A DNA stretch of 49,476 bases from Oscillospiraceae bacterium (lineage in GTDB: Bacteria > Bacillota > Clostridia > Oscillospirales > Acutalibacteraceae): NCBI GenBank assembly GCA_022650455.1, contig JALCPO010000007.1, forward strand, positions 1 to 49,476. Reading direction: 5' to 3'. Each line of letters starts with the position of its first letter. Within the stretch, counting starts at the first letter, position 1. A program made the translations under genes and the position numbers. Below are positions 31,841-40,395 of the stretch, one piece after another. The notes under the pieces are model-generated. The model worked only from the letters and a program-made list of their open reading frames with translations, searched no databases and was not told the DNA's origin.

Positions 31841-32905
31841 CTATTTTCGCTTCTCGTCGCGGAGAAGGAGAAGCGCATAGACCCGGTAAAACAGATAAAT
31901 CAGCGGCGTACAGCGGGTGCGGATGAGACGCAGCACGGCGCGGTCCGATTTTGCTCCGTGCGACAGATAATCCGACTTCGCGGCCCGACGCAGGATCGGG
32001 TTCTTTAAAATGCCTTTGACTTCCCGGTAGCGTCCCCGGAACCTCGCCGGGTTCCGGGGGCTGAAGCAGTTGACGAGCGCGGAATGAGCCGCCGAACGCA
32101 AAAACCACGCCAGATGCCGCTGCTCGTACCGTTCATACAGGCCGAAGCTTTCCAGAATCTTTTTCACGGTCCGGAAACACCCGGTCAGCATTTCCATCTT
32201 GCGGGGGCGGTAGCGCGTGCTGAGCGAGTTCGGGTTGTAACGGTAATGGTAATACGTTCCGCCGACGATCAGGAGCCGTTCGCTGGCACAGTGTGCTTCC
32301 AGCGACACCGGAAGGTCTTCCAGCATGATTTTTTGTTCGTTGCCGAAGGAGATGCCGTTTTGGGTGTACCAGGACCGCAGAAACATCCGTCGGCATACGC
32401 AGCCGACCATTTCCGCCTTCCGCCACGGCCCTCCGTCCGCGTCCGGGCCGACCAGCTCCTCGACCATCCTGCGCCGGATGTCCGGGCCGAATTCCGGGTA
32501 ATTGACCGGCAGGCGGCACGCGCGGTGTTCCATGGCTTCCAGGTTCTCCCGCACGTAGTTGAACACGACGAGGTCGGCCCGGTACGCTTCCGCGAGGAAG
32601 AAAAGGTCGTGGAACATCTCTTCCTCGACCCAGTCGTCCGAGTCGATAAACAGAAGGTACTTGCCCGTCGCGCGGCGGACGCCGTAGTTCCGCGTATCGC
32701 CCAGCCCCCCGTGAGGCTTGTCCAGAACTTTCACGCGTTGGTCGAACCGGTATTCCTGCGCGATTTTCAGGGAATTGTCCGTGGACGCGTCGTTGACGAG
32801 CAAAAGCTCAAAATCCGGAAAACTCTGTGCCAGAATGCTCTTGACGCATTGGTTCAGATATTTTTCCACATTGTAGACCGGTACGATCACGCTGATCTGG
32901 GGCAA
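31841..32905 (-). CDS. Glycosyltransferase family 2
   Basis: The 354-residue GT-A enzyme begins with PQISVIVPVYNVEKYL and has LLLVNDASTDNS, GGLGDTRNYGVRRATGKYLLFIDSDDWVEEEM (family 2 core with the DXD-type IDSDD metal site). The C-terminal 150 residues resemble those of capsule-type GT2 enzymes. The start is TTG at 32905, placed by GGAGG 8 nt upstream and by the family N-terminus. A longer in-frame ATG at 33151 would add a basic low-complexity extension without a ribosome site. Promoter at 33165-33192. It is the first gene of a pair with the following GT4. Confidence 0.88.
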   Translation of the reverse strand: MPQISVIVPVYNVEKYLNQCVKSILAQSFPDFELLLVNDASTDNSLKIAQEYRFDQRVKVLDKPHGGLGDTRNYGVRRATGKYLLFIDSDDWVEEEMFHDLFFLAEAYRADLVVFNYVRENLEAMEHRACRLPVNYPEFGPDIRRRMVEELVGPDADGGPWRKAEMVGCVCRRMFLRSWYTQNGISFGNEQKIMLEDLPVSLEAHCASERLLIVGGTYYHYRYNPNSLSTRYRPRKMEMLTGCFRTVKKILESFGLYERYEQRHLAWFLRSAAHSALVNCFSPRNPARFRGRYREVKGILKNPILRRAAKSDYLSHGAKSDRAVLRLIRTRCTPLIYLFYRVYALLLLRDEKRK

Positions 32906-33164
32906 GGCGAAACCCTCCGCTTCCCGGCGGCGGGCCTGTCCGAAAGCCGCTTCCGGACCGCCCGCCCGCCGTAATGATTTCCCGGAAACCGTTCCCGAGC
33001 CGTTTCTCCGGTGTCCCGTTTTGCGGGACGGGGAGCCGCGCACCGCCTGGCCGCGGGCAAAAAGAAAGGGATGCCCGCGGGGCAGACGGTACACTCTGTC
33101 GGCCGATGCAGGCAAACCCGCGGTTGCTCCGGAAAATACGCCGTTCTTCATATCATATAGAAGT
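32906..33164 (-). other. Long structured leader of the GT2 gene
   Basis: About 250 bp lie between the likely promoter and the TTG start. Two hairpins are visible on the minus strand: CCGCGGGC/GCCCGCGG with a T-rich loop (33054-33085 area) and GTCCCG/CGGGAC around 33015-33035. No known riboswitch motif is recognised. Confidence 0.4.
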
Positions 33165-33192
33165 ATTATAGCATAGTCCTTTTGAAATTCAA
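33165..33192 (-). promoter_or_regulatory. Promoter of the GT2-GT4 pair
   Basis: On the minus strand TTGAAT (33192-33187) and TATAAT (33170-33165) are 16 bp apart. Confidence 0.6.
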
Positions 33193-33205
33193 GACCGGCC
33201 CTTTG

Positions 33206-33234
33206 TTGCAATCCTATTTCGGGTATGATATGGT
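33206..33234 (+). promoter_or_regulatory. Promoter of the divergent glycosyltransferase
   Basis: TTGCAA (33206-33211) and TATGGT (33229-33234) are 17 bp apart, 67 bp before the start. TATGAT at 33224 is an alternative -10. It runs away from the GT2 promoter. Confidence 0.5.
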
Positions 33235-33301
33235 ATAAGAAATGACAAAACCGGCGGATGGTTGCGCCGCGCGGAAAATACGGAATTCTGGAGCGATGCT
33301 G

Positions 33302-34567
33302 ATGAAAAGCTGCCTTGTCCTGCTCACGAAAACCTTCCCGTTTGATACGGGGGAGGAATTCATTGAAAACGAGCTGCCGGTTGTGGCGGAAAAATTCAAC
33401 AAAGTGATTTTGATCGCGACTTCCGTCTCGGACCATCCGGCCCGAACCCGGCCGGTGCCCGGCAACGCCGAAGTCCACGCCATCCGCTCGTCCGACGTCC
33501 GGCGGATGATTCCGGCCGGGGCCGTCGCACCGTTTGCACATCTTCCCGGGGAATACGTAGGCCCGCGGGAACGCAAAGCGATCGGGCGCTCGCTGAAGCG
33601 CCGGATGTACTTCGCCTATTTTGTCGCGAAAGGGAACGCGGTCGGCCGGAAAGCGGCGGAAATCCTTTCCGGAACCGATATAGACGAATACGGCGCCGTC
33701 ACGTTCTACAGCTACTGGCTGTACGACACGGCGCTCGCGGCGCTCAGCCTGAAGCGTGCCAGCAGGGCGGCCCGCCGCTTTTCCTGCAGCCGTGCGCATC
33801 GTTACGACCTGTACCCGGAACGCAGCCCGTCCCATTACCTCCCATTGCGGCCGTATCTGCTGAAAAACCTTGACGCCGTCCGTCCGTGCTCCGAGGATGG
33901 AAGCCGGTATTTACGGGAAACCTATCCGGAATTTTCGGACAAGGTCGCCACCGCGTACCTGGGGACGAAGGATTACGGCCCGGGGCCGGAAAACCGGGGC
34001 CCGGAATTCCACCTGGTAAGCTGCTGCCACATTTCCCCGGTCAAGCGGGTGGAGATTCTGGCGCAGGCGCTCGCCAGGCTTTCCGGAAGCGGCCTGAAGC
34101 TGAAATGGACGCATTTCGGCGGCGGGGAAGGGCTGGACGCCCTGAAACAATACGCGGACGTAAATCTCGGCTTTCTGGACTGCACGTTTGCCGGCGAGGT
34201 GAAGAATGAGCGGCTCATGGAGTTTTACCGGACGAACCATGTCGACTGTTTTGTGAACACCAGCAGCTCGGAGGGCCTGCCGGTCAGCATCATGGAAGCG
34301 TGTTCCTTCGGCATTCCGGTGCTTGCCACCGACGTGGGCGGAACGGGCGAGATCGTAAGGGACGGGGAAAACGGTTCTCTGCTCGGCGCCGGCGTCACGC
34401 CCGAAGAGCTCGCGCGCAAAATTGAGACGATGTACCGCATGCCCGGCCCGGAGCAAAGCGCTTTCCGCGCGGCGTCGCGGAGAATCTGGCAGGAAAACTT
34501 CTGCGCCGAAACCAATTACGCGCGGTTCGCCGAGGAGATCGATCCGCTGCGCCCTGCAGACCAATAG
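33302..34567 (+). CDS. Glycosyltransferase family 4, paralogue of the 7466-8692 gene
   Basis: The 421-residue protein starts MKSCLVLLTKTFPFDTGEEFIENEL and has SSSEGLPVSIMEACSFGIPV and ATDVGGTGEIV near its end. Both blocks are nearly the same as in the glycosyltransferase of the first polysaccharide operon, so the two likely arose by duplication and may transfer related sugars. GGAG lies 8 nt before the ATG at 33302; two earlier in-frame ATGs lack a properly spaced site. It is monocistronic, divergent from the GT2 gene. Confidence 0.87.
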   Translation: MKSCLVLLTKTFPFDTGEEFIENELPVVAEKFNKVILIATSVSDHPARTRPVPGNAEVHAIRSSDVRRMIPAGAVAPFAHLPGEYVGPRERKAIGRSLKRRMYFAYFVAKGNAVGRKAAEILSGTDIDEYGAVTFYSYWLYDTALAALSLKRASRAARRFSCSRAHRYDLYPERSPSHYLPLRPYLLKNLDAVRPCSEDGSRYLRETYPEFSDKVATAYLGTKDYGPGPENRGPEFHLVSCCHISPVKRVEILAQALARLSGSGLKLKWTHFGGGEGLDALKQYADVNLGFLDCTFAGEVKNERLMEFYRTNHVDCFVNTSSSEGLPVSIMEACSFGIPVLATDVGGTGEIVRDGENGSLLGAGVTPEELARKIETMYRMPGPEQSAFRAASRRIWQENFCAETNYARFAEEIDPLRPADQ

Positions 34568-34649
34568 CCGGCTTTGGCAGCGCGCGCCCGTTCCCGGCCC
34601 TGCAGACGGGAAAGCGGGGGCTGTTTCGCACGGCCCCGTCCGGACGGAA

Positions 34650-34688
34650 GCAAACAGAAAAACAGCGACCCGAAAAATCGGACCGCTG
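34650..34688 (-). terminator. Terminator of the unknown gene at 34734
   Basis: On the minus strand CAGCGGTCCGA and TCGGGTCGCTG form a stem with a T-rich loop, followed by TTTTTCTGTTT. Confidence 0.7.
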
Positions 34689-34733
34689 AGGCAGTTTCCA
34701 AATATAGGATGACGAATCCCGGCGCAGCAAGAG

Positions 34734-35285
34734 CTAAGGGATAATTTCGTCCTGGTTGAAGCATAAACCGTCGAGCGAAAGACAGACTCCCTCTTTTGTT
34801 TTGATCATATTGAACTGGAAGGATTCCACATGGAACCCGGAGCGCTCCAGTAATTGAACCAGCCGGTCTTTGTCGTTTCCCATCTTGCCCAGATACACGC
34901 ATTCCAAGCCGTTCAAGGCGTCGAGAATGTCGTCCCGAAAGCCTTTGTATTCGTTGAAAAGCATGCGGTAGCCGCGGTATGCCTTTACGGTCTCCATCAG
35001 GTAGTCCCTTGTGACGCTCTTGAGGGAGCACCCGTGCTTTTCGCGGCTGATGAACGAGTCCAGGCCGGCGTAAACCTCATGCTCCACGAAATACCGGCCC
35101 TGGAACTTGGCGACGGACACGCTCTGCTTCTGTCTGTTCTTGACGTAATAATACACGACGCACGGCACGTTGTCTTTCGTAACCGTTTCCAGAACGTCGT
35201 AGCCTGGGTCGCCCAAACCGAACCCGACGATGTGGCGGACGGACCCGCTGCTTGGTACCCGGAGCTTATTGATGTATTGAGCCAT
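34734..35285 (-). CDS. Unknown protein, 183 aa
   Basis: I do not recognise this protein. It is soluble, without signal peptide or membrane helices, with mixed alpha/beta character. Features are HIVGFGLGDPGYDVLET near residues 18-34, CVVYYYVKNRQKQSVSVAKF, and a C-terminal VCLSLDGLCFNQDE. Its codon use is somewhat less GC-biased than the neighbours. A consensus promoter lies at 35338-35366 and a terminator follows, so it is a stand-alone expressed gene. The start is an ATG with a weak AAGGG upstream. Its neighbours (polysaccharide and metal genes) do not suggest a role. Confidence 0.7.
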   Translation of the reverse strand: MAQYINKLRVPSSGSVRHIVGFGLGDPGYDVLETVTKDNVPCVVYYYVKNRQKQSVSVAKFQGRYFVEHEVYAGLDSFISREKHGCSLKSVTRDYLMETVKAYRGYRMLFNEYKGFRDDILDALNGLECVYLGKMGNDKDRLVQLLERSGFHVESFQFNMIKTKEGVCLSLDGLCFNQDEIIP

Positions 35286-35337
35286 TTTTCAACCCTTATC
35301 CCTTATCGATATTTTCGAGGCAACAGGACTCCCTCTT

Positions 35338-35366
35338 ATTATAAGTCACGAAAATCCGCCTGTAAA
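35338..35366 (-). promoter_or_regulatory. Promoter of the unknown gene
   Basis: On the minus strand TTTACA (35366-35361) and TATAAT (35343-35338) are 17 bp apart, leaving a 50-nt leader. Confidence 0.75.
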
Positions 35367-35477
35367 GAGACACTTCCCAAATAAAATCGAAAAATATGAC
35401 CTTATTCGGCAATGGGCGATGCCGTGGCCGGAACGGCGGGCCCGGCAAAATTTTTTCCGGGATGGTTCCATTCCCGG

Positions 35478-35505
35478 TTGACTTTTCGGAAGAAAGAGCT
35501 ATAAT
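35478..35505 (+). promoter_or_regulatory. Promoter of the cadC-cadA unit
   Basis: TTGACT (35478-35483) and TATAAT (35500-35505) are 16 bp apart. The operator follows within 5 bp. Confidence 0.7.
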
Positions 35506-35509
35506 ACAG

Positions 35510-35533
35510 TTGAACAGATAAGCAACCGTTCAA
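35510..35533. promoter_or_regulatory. CadC-type operator 1
   Basis: TTGAAC and GTTCAA are inverted arms around AGATAAGCAACC, just after the -10 box. Its reverse complement matches operator 2 (35945-35967) through the shared TTGCT core and spacing. Confidence 0.7.
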
Positions 35534-35558
35534 ATGTATACCAGGGAGGCGGATCGGT

Positions 35559-35924
35559 ATGAATCCCAATGTGCCGGATATCGACAAATGCGACTGCACC
35601 ATTATCCATGAGGATGTTGTCCGGCAGGTGCGGCGGAATATGCCGGATGAGGAAAACCTGCTGGACCTTGCGGATCTGTTCAAGGTCTTCGGAGATTCCA
35701 CGCGGGTGAAGATCCTCTGCGCCCTGTTTAAGTCGGAAATGTGCGTGTGCGACATTGCCGCTTTGCTCGGCATGACGAAGTCGGCGATTTCCCATCAGCT
35801 GCGTGTTCTGAAGCAGTCGAAGCTGATTAAAAACCGCCGGGACGGGAAAGTGGTCTACTATTCCCTGGACGACGAGCATGTGAAGAATATCTTTGACCAG
35901 GGTCTGGCGCATGTTTCCGAGTAG
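35559..35924 (+). CDS. cadC: ArsR/SmtB-family metal-sensing repressor, CadC type
   Basis: The protein is a winged-helix repressor that releases DNA on binding Cd, Pb or Zn. The 121 residues show CDC at 11-13 and MCVCD with Cys62/Cys64 (alpha-3N thiolate site), plus the recognition helix GMTKSAISHQLRVLKQSKLI. The end has the alpha-5 zinc motif DX1HX10HX2E (DEH, then H and E). Both metal sites of CadC are therefore intact. It starts the operon with the P-type ATPase; GGGAGG precedes the ATG. A gap of 70 bp holding a second operator separates the two genes. Confidence 0.9.
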   Translation: MNPNVPDIDKCDCTIIHEDVVRQVRRNMPDEENLLDLADLFKVFGDSTRVKILCALFKSEMCVCDIAALLGMTKSAISHQLRVLKQSKLIKNRRDGKVVYYSLDDEHVKNIFDQGLAHVSE

Positions 35925-35944
35925 GATTTCTTTTTCCCGAATGG

Positions 35945-35967
35945 TTGATCGATTGCTCAATTGAACA
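35945..35967. promoter_or_regulatory. CadC-type operator 2, between regulator and ATPase
   Basis: TTGATCGATTGCTCAA followed by TTGAACA matches the reverse complement of operator 1 at most positions. It sits 28 bp before the ATPase start, in the intergenic region. Confidence 0.6.
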
Positions 35968-35994
35968 TTTTTACAATGAAGGGCTGGGAAGGTC

Positions 35995-38199
35995 ATGCCG
36001 GAGCGAAAAAAACAAGATGCGCCGGGAAACCCGTGCTGCAGCGGCTGCGCGGCGGAGACCGCGGGGCGCGGCGGTTCCCTTATGTCCGTGGAAAGGCCCG
36101 AACGGGCAGCCTTGTACCTGAGCGGGCTGGACGGTGCCGACTGCGCGAAAAAAATCGAGGCCGCCGTGAGCCGTGTGGAAGGAGTGCGGTCGGCCGAAAT
36201 CGATTTTGTTTCCCGGAAGCTTACCGTTGAGCCTGCGGACCCGGCGGAGCTTACCGCCGTTGTGCGGCGGGCGGAGCAGGCCGTCCGGAAGATGGAGCCG
36301 GATGTACGGGTACAGACAAAACCCTTCGGGAAGGACGCGGCCCCGGCGGAAGGGCGGAAAAGCGGGGCCCGGTACATCCGCCTTGCCGTGGGGATCGCCC
36401 TGTTTGCCGCCGGGATGATCCTGCCGATGCCCCGCCTTCTGAAGACGGCGGCGTTTCTGGCGAGCAGCCTGCTGACCGGCTGGGAAGTCCTGTGGAAGAT
36501 GGTCCGCAACCTTGCGGGCGGGCGGATTTTCGACGAGAATTTCCTGATGAGCGTCGCAGCGGCCGGCGCGTTCGCCATCGGGGATTTCGCCGAAGGCGCC
36601 GCCGTCATGCTGTTCTACCGGGTCGGTGAATTTCTCCAGGACCGCGCGGTGGACCGTTCCCGGCGGTCGATTTCCGCGCTTCTGGAGATTCGCCCGGATT
36701 ACGCGAACCGGAAGACCGGCGATAAGGTGGAAAAAGTGTCCCCGGAGGAAGTCTGCGTCGGCGACCAAATTCTGGTCCGCCCCGGGGAAAGGGTGCCGCT
36801 CGACGGCACGGTCGTGGAAGGCAGGTCGTTTCTCGATACCTCCGCGCTGACGGGGGAGTCCGTCCCGCGAAGCGTGGGGCCAGGCGGGGAAATCCTCTCC
36901 GGTTCCGTCAACGGCGGCGGGCCGCTGACGGTTGCGGTAACGAAGAAGTTCGGAGAGTCCGCCGTTTCCCGGATTCTGGCTCTTGTCCAGAACGCGGGAA
37001 GCCGGAAGGCCCCGACGGAAAACTTCATCACCCGGTTCGCGCGGTATTACACGCCCGCCGTGGTTTTTGCGGCGCTGGTGCTCGCGGTGGTGCCGCCGCT
37101 GGCCGTTCCGGGCGCGTCCTTTGCCGCCTGGATCAACCGCGCGCTTACGTTCCTGGTCGTTTCCTGCCCCTGCGCCCTGGTGATCTCCATCCCCCTCAGT
37201 TTTTTCGCCGGGATCGGCGGTGCTTCCAGGCGGGGAATCCTCATCAAGGGCGGCAACTATCTGGAAGCCTTGAGCGAGGTCGATACCGTCGCCTTCGATA
37301 AAACGGGGACCCTTACGAAAGGGAACTTCAAGGTGACGCGGATCGAGCCGGAGGACGGATGGGCCAGGGATGAGCTTCTGGACTACGCCGCGTACGCCGA
37401 GCTTTATTCCAGCCACCCGGTTGCCGTCTCCATCCGTGAAGCGTACGGGAAACAGCCGGACTCGTCCCAGGTCGGCGGATATGAGGAAATTCCCGGCAAA
37501 GGGGTCCGGGCGGAAGTGCGGGGGACCCCCGTCCTGGCGGGGAACGCGGGGCTGATGGAAACGGAAGGCATCCGCTGGAAACCGGCCGACGCGGAAGGGA
37601 CGATCGTTTACCTGGCCGTCGGCGGGGCCTTTGCGGGGTCGGTCGCCGTTGCCGATGAAATCAAACCGGACAGCGTCCGGGCCATCCGCGGCCTGAAAGC
37701 CGTCGGCGTCCGGAAGACGGTGATGCTGACGGGGGACGGGAAAGCGTCCGGGGACCGGACCGCGAAGGCACTCGGAATCGATTCCGTTTCCGCCGAACTG
37801 CTCCCCCAGCGGAAGGTGGAGGAGATGGAACGGCTCGGCGGGTGGGCGGACGGCAAACTGGTGTTCGTCGGCGACGGCATCAACGACGCGCCGGTTCTGG
37901 CCCGCGCGGACGTCGGCGTGGCCATGGGGGGTCTCGGCTCCGACGCGGCGATCGAGGCGGCCGACGTCGTCCTGATGACGGATGAGCCGTCCAAACTCGT
38001 CACCGCCATCCGCATCGCAAAAAAGACCCGGTCGATTGCGCGGCAGAATATTGCTTTGGCGCTCGGCGTGAAAGCGGCGATCCTCGTGCTGGCTGTCTTC
38101 GGGATCGCCACCATGTGGGAGGCGGTCTTCGGGGATGTGGGCGTTGCGATTCTGGCCGTCCTGAACGCCGTCCGTGCCGCGGAGATCAAGGATTCTTGA
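35995..38199 (+). CDS. cadA: Cd/Zn/Pb-exporting P1B-type ATPase (CadA/ZntA type)
   Basis: The 734-residue pump has an N-terminal cysteine cluster (PCCSGC at 13-18) and a metal-binding domain with GLDGADCAKKIE, the single-Cys DC form usual for divalent-metal pumps. Then follow membrane helices with Cys391-Pro-Cys393, phosphorylated Asp435 in DKTGT and [16 protein letters not shown]. The DC motif and the CPC without the copper signatures of CopA point to Cd, Zn or Pb export, in line with the CadC-type regulator upstream. The ribosome site (AAGGG) is weak. No obvious terminator follows. Confidence 0.92.
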   Translation: MPERKKQDAPGNPCCSGCAAETAGRGGSLMSVERPERAALYLSGLDGADCAKKIEAAVSRVEGVRSAEIDFVSRKLTVEPADPAELTAVVRRAEQAVRKMEPDVRVQTKPFGKDAAPAEGRKSGARYIRLAVGIALFAAGMILPMPRLLKTAAFLASSLLTGWEVLWKMVRNLAGGRIFDENFLMSVAAAGAFAIGDFAEGAAVMLFYRVGEFLQDRAVDRSRRSISALLEIRPDYANRKTGDKVEKVSPEEVCVGDQILVRPGERVPLDGTVVEGRSFLDTSALTGESVPRSVGPGGEILSGSVNGGGPLTVAVTKKFGESAVSRILALVQNAGSRKAPTENFITRFARYYTPAVVFAALVLAVVPPLAVPGASFAAWINRALTFLVVSCPCALVISIPLSFFAGIGGASRRGILIKGGNYLEALSEVDTVAFDKTGTLTKGNFKVTRIEPEDGWARDELLDYAAYAELYSSHPVAVSIREAYGKQPDSSQVGGYEEIPGKGVRAEVRGTPVLAGNAGLMETEGIRWKPADAEGTIVYLAVGGAFAGSVAVADEIKPDSVRAIRGLKAVGVRKTVMLTGDGKASGDRTAKALGIDSVSAELLPQRKVEEMERLGGWADGKLVFVGDGINDAPVLARADVGVAMGGLGSDAAIEAADVVLMTDEPSKLVTAIRIAKKTRSIARQNIALALGVKAAILVLAVFGIATMWEAVFGDVGVAILAVLNAVRAAEIKDS

Positions 38200-38445
38200 T
38201 TCAAAAAGGAACGGTCTGCCGCTTGAAAAACGACGGGCCGCTTCTTTATATATGGTAACTGTATCAGGATCATGGCGGCTTTTCCGCGTCAAGAAAGGAA
38301 AAAGGATGAAACCGTTCCGGCACAATTTTGATTCCCGCCGCGCCGTTTTTGAAAATGTCCTGTTTATTGTACTCTGATTGTGCTAAGATAAAAGAAGAGC
38401 CGGAGGAAAATTCTTCCGGAATCCGGGCAAAAGAGGTGTTTGGCG

Positions 38446-39534
38446 GTGCCGAAGTCGGAAAACCAGAAGCTGAAGCTGCTTTATCTGAAGGACATCCTCC
38501 TGAACCGGACCGATGAGGAGCACCCCATGACGGTTCGGGAGATGATCGAGGCCCTGAACGGGTACGGCATCCGGGCGGAGCGCAAAAGCATCTACGCCGA
38601 CCTCGAAGACCTGCGCCGGTACGGCGTCGACATCGTGTGCCGCAAATCGAAAACGACCGGCTATTTTGCCGCCGGCAGGAAGTTCGAGCTGCCGGAGCTC
38701 AAGCTTCTCGCCGACGCGGTCGCATCATCCAAGTTTATCACCGAGAAAAAGTCGTCCCAGCTGATCCGGAAGATCGAAAGTCTGGCGAGCGACTACGAGG
38801 CCAGCCAGCTCCAAAGGCAGGTCTTTGTCCGCGGCAGGGCGAAAACGGCCAATGAGAAAATCTATTATAACGTGGACACCATCCATCAGGCGATCGCGGT
38901 AAACCGGCCGGTCGCGTTCCGGTATTTCGAGTACAGCATCGACTGGAACGCCCCGAACCACTGGCGGAAGCATTACCGCCGGGACGGGGAGAAGTACGCC
39001 GCGTTTCCCTACGCGCTCACCTGGGACGATGAGAATTACTATATGCTCGCCTATTATGAGAAATATCAAACGATTTCCCATTTCCGGGTCGATAAAATGG
39101 AGAGCATCGAGATTCTGGACCGGCCGCCGCGGGAGCTGCCCGACCACCGCTCGTTCGACCTCGCGGAGTATTCCAAAAAGGTGTTCGGAATGTTCAGCGG
39201 GGAAGAGGAGCGCGTTACGCTCCAGCTGGACAATTCCCTCGTCGGGGTCGTTCTGGACCGGTTCGGGAAAGACGTGAGTATTTACCGGGCAGATGCCGCC
39301 AGCTTTAAAATCCAGATCCATGCTTTTATCAGCCCCACGCTGCTGAGCTGGATTTTCGAGTTCGGGGATAAGATCCGGATCCTCGAGCCGGAAAGCCTGG
39401 TCGAAAAGCTGCGGGAAAAAGCGAGGGAGAGCCTTTCCGTGTACGGGCCGGGCGGCGGAGGGGCGGAAATTCCACCCGAAAAATCCGAAAAAGAAAAGAG
39501 CAACGAACCATGGAAGTCACAGATCATGCACTGA
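38446..39534 (+). CDS. WYL-domain transcriptional regulator
   Basis: The 362-residue protein has an N-terminal helix-turn-helix (MTVREMIEALNGYGIRAERKSIYADLEDLRRYG, about 30-60) of the DeoR/HTH_11 kind. A middle WYL domain (about 140-240, with FPYALTWDDENYYMLAYYEKY and HFRVDKM) and the WCX C-terminal extension follow. WYL domains often bind nucleic acid or nucleotides and control DNA-damage and defence genes. I chose GTG at 38446, 9 nt after AAGAGG; a TTG at 38440 is too close to it. The last 25 nt overlap the MYG1-type gene. Confidence 0.88.
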   Translation: MPKSENQKLKLLYLKDILLNRTDEEHPMTVREMIEALNGYGIRAERKSIYADLEDLRRYGVDIVCRKSKTTGYFAAGRKFELPELKLLADAVASSKFITEKKSSQLIRKIESLASDYEASQLQRQVFVRGRAKTANEKIYYNVDTIHQAIAVNRPVAFRYFEYSIDWNAPNHWRKHYRRDGEKYAAFPYALTWDDENYYMLAYYEKYQTISHFRVDKMESIEILDRPPRELPDHRSFDLAEYSKKVFGMFSGEEERVTLQLDNSLVGVVLDRFGKDVSIYRADAASFKIQIHAFISPTLLSWIFEFGDKIRILEPESLVEKLREKARESLSVYGPGGGGAEIPPEKSEKEKSNEPWKSQIMH

Positions 39535-40388
39535 CGCACGGCGGAAAATTCCACGCGGACGACGTCTTCTCCGCCGCGCTGCTGAAAATCATCCATCCGT
39601 CGGTGCGGGTTACGCGCGCGTTTGAGGTGCCCGAAAACTACGACGGAATCGTTTTCGACATCGGGCGCGGAAAGTTCGACCACCACCAGAGAAACGCCGA
39701 GGTGCGGGAAAACGGAATTCCTTACGCGGCGTTCGGCCTTTTGTGGCGGGAGCTCGGCGAAACGGTGCTGCGCGGCGACTGCCCGCCCGAAGAGGCGGCG
39801 AAGGAAGCGAAGCGTTTCGACGAGCACTTCATCCAGCCGCTGGACGCAGACGACAACACGGGCTGCGGCAGCCAGCTCGCGGATGCGGTCGGCGCCTTCA
39901 ACCCCGTATGGGATTCCGACCGTTCCCCGGACGACTGCTTTGCGGAAGCGGTGGAATTCGCGGAAGGCATCCTCAGGCGGAAGCTCGCGGGAATTTTCAG
40001 CGTGCAGCGGGCGAAAGCCCTCGTGGAGCGGGCCCTTGCCGGGGCGCAGGACCGGATCGTGGTCCTGCCGCGGTTTGCCCCGTGGAAAGCGGTGCTGGTT
40101 CCGTCCGACGCCCTGTTCGTGGTCTATCCTTCCCGCCGGGGAGGCTACAACGCCCAAGTGATCCCGGCGGATTTCGGTACTTCCGAGGCAAAGTGCGCTT
40201 TCCCGGAAGAATGGGCCGGAAAGGAAGACGCCGGGCTGCGGGAAACGGCCGGAATTCCAACGCTGAATTTCTGCCACAAAGGCCGGTTCCTGATTTCGGC
40301 GGAAACGCTCGACGGCGCCGTGCAGGCCTGCCGGGCCGCTTTCCGGAAAGCCGAAGCGCGGAAGAAAACGGAAAGCGAAAACGTGTGA
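39510..40388 (+). CDS. MYG1/UPF0160 family putative phosphoesterase or nuclease
   Basis: The 292-residue protein has THGGKFHADDVFSAALLK at the N-terminus and DIGRGKFDHHQRN near 50-62; both are metal-binding motifs of the MYG1 family, related to DHH phosphoesterases. Eukaryotic MYG1 is a 3'-5' RNA exonuclease; bacterial members are uncharacterised. The C-terminal half has PRFAPWKAVLV and FCHKGRFL, as in the family. Its start lies inside the WYL regulator frame (25-nt overlap), suggesting co-translation and a functional link. The downstream neighbour is convergent. Confidence 0.85.
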   Translation: MEVTDHALTHGGKFHADDVFSAALLKIIHPSVRVTRAFEVPENYDGIVFDIGRGKFDHHQRNAEVRENGIPYAAFGLLWRELGETVLRGDCPPEEAAKEAKRFDEHFIQPLDADDNTGCGSQLADAVGAFNPVWDSDRSPDDCFAEAVEFAEGILRRKLAGIFSVQRAKALVERALAGAQDRIVVLPRFAPWKAVLVPSDALFVVYPSRRGGYNAQVIPADFGTSEAKCAFPEEWAGKEDAGLRETAGIPTLNFCHKGRFLISAETLDGAVQACRAAFRKAEARKKTESENV

Positions 40389-40395
40389 CGGCGTC

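Noticed and set aside
32906-33835. N-terminal extension of the family 2 glycosyltransferase
   Set aside because: The open frame upstream is a product of GC-rich DNA, overlaps the promoter and the divergent gene, and has no ribosome site; the TTG at 32905 gives the family's normal start.
35971-38325. A frame of nearly 800 codons opposite cadA
   Set aside because: Shadow of the P-type ATPase, which has all its motifs on the plus strand.
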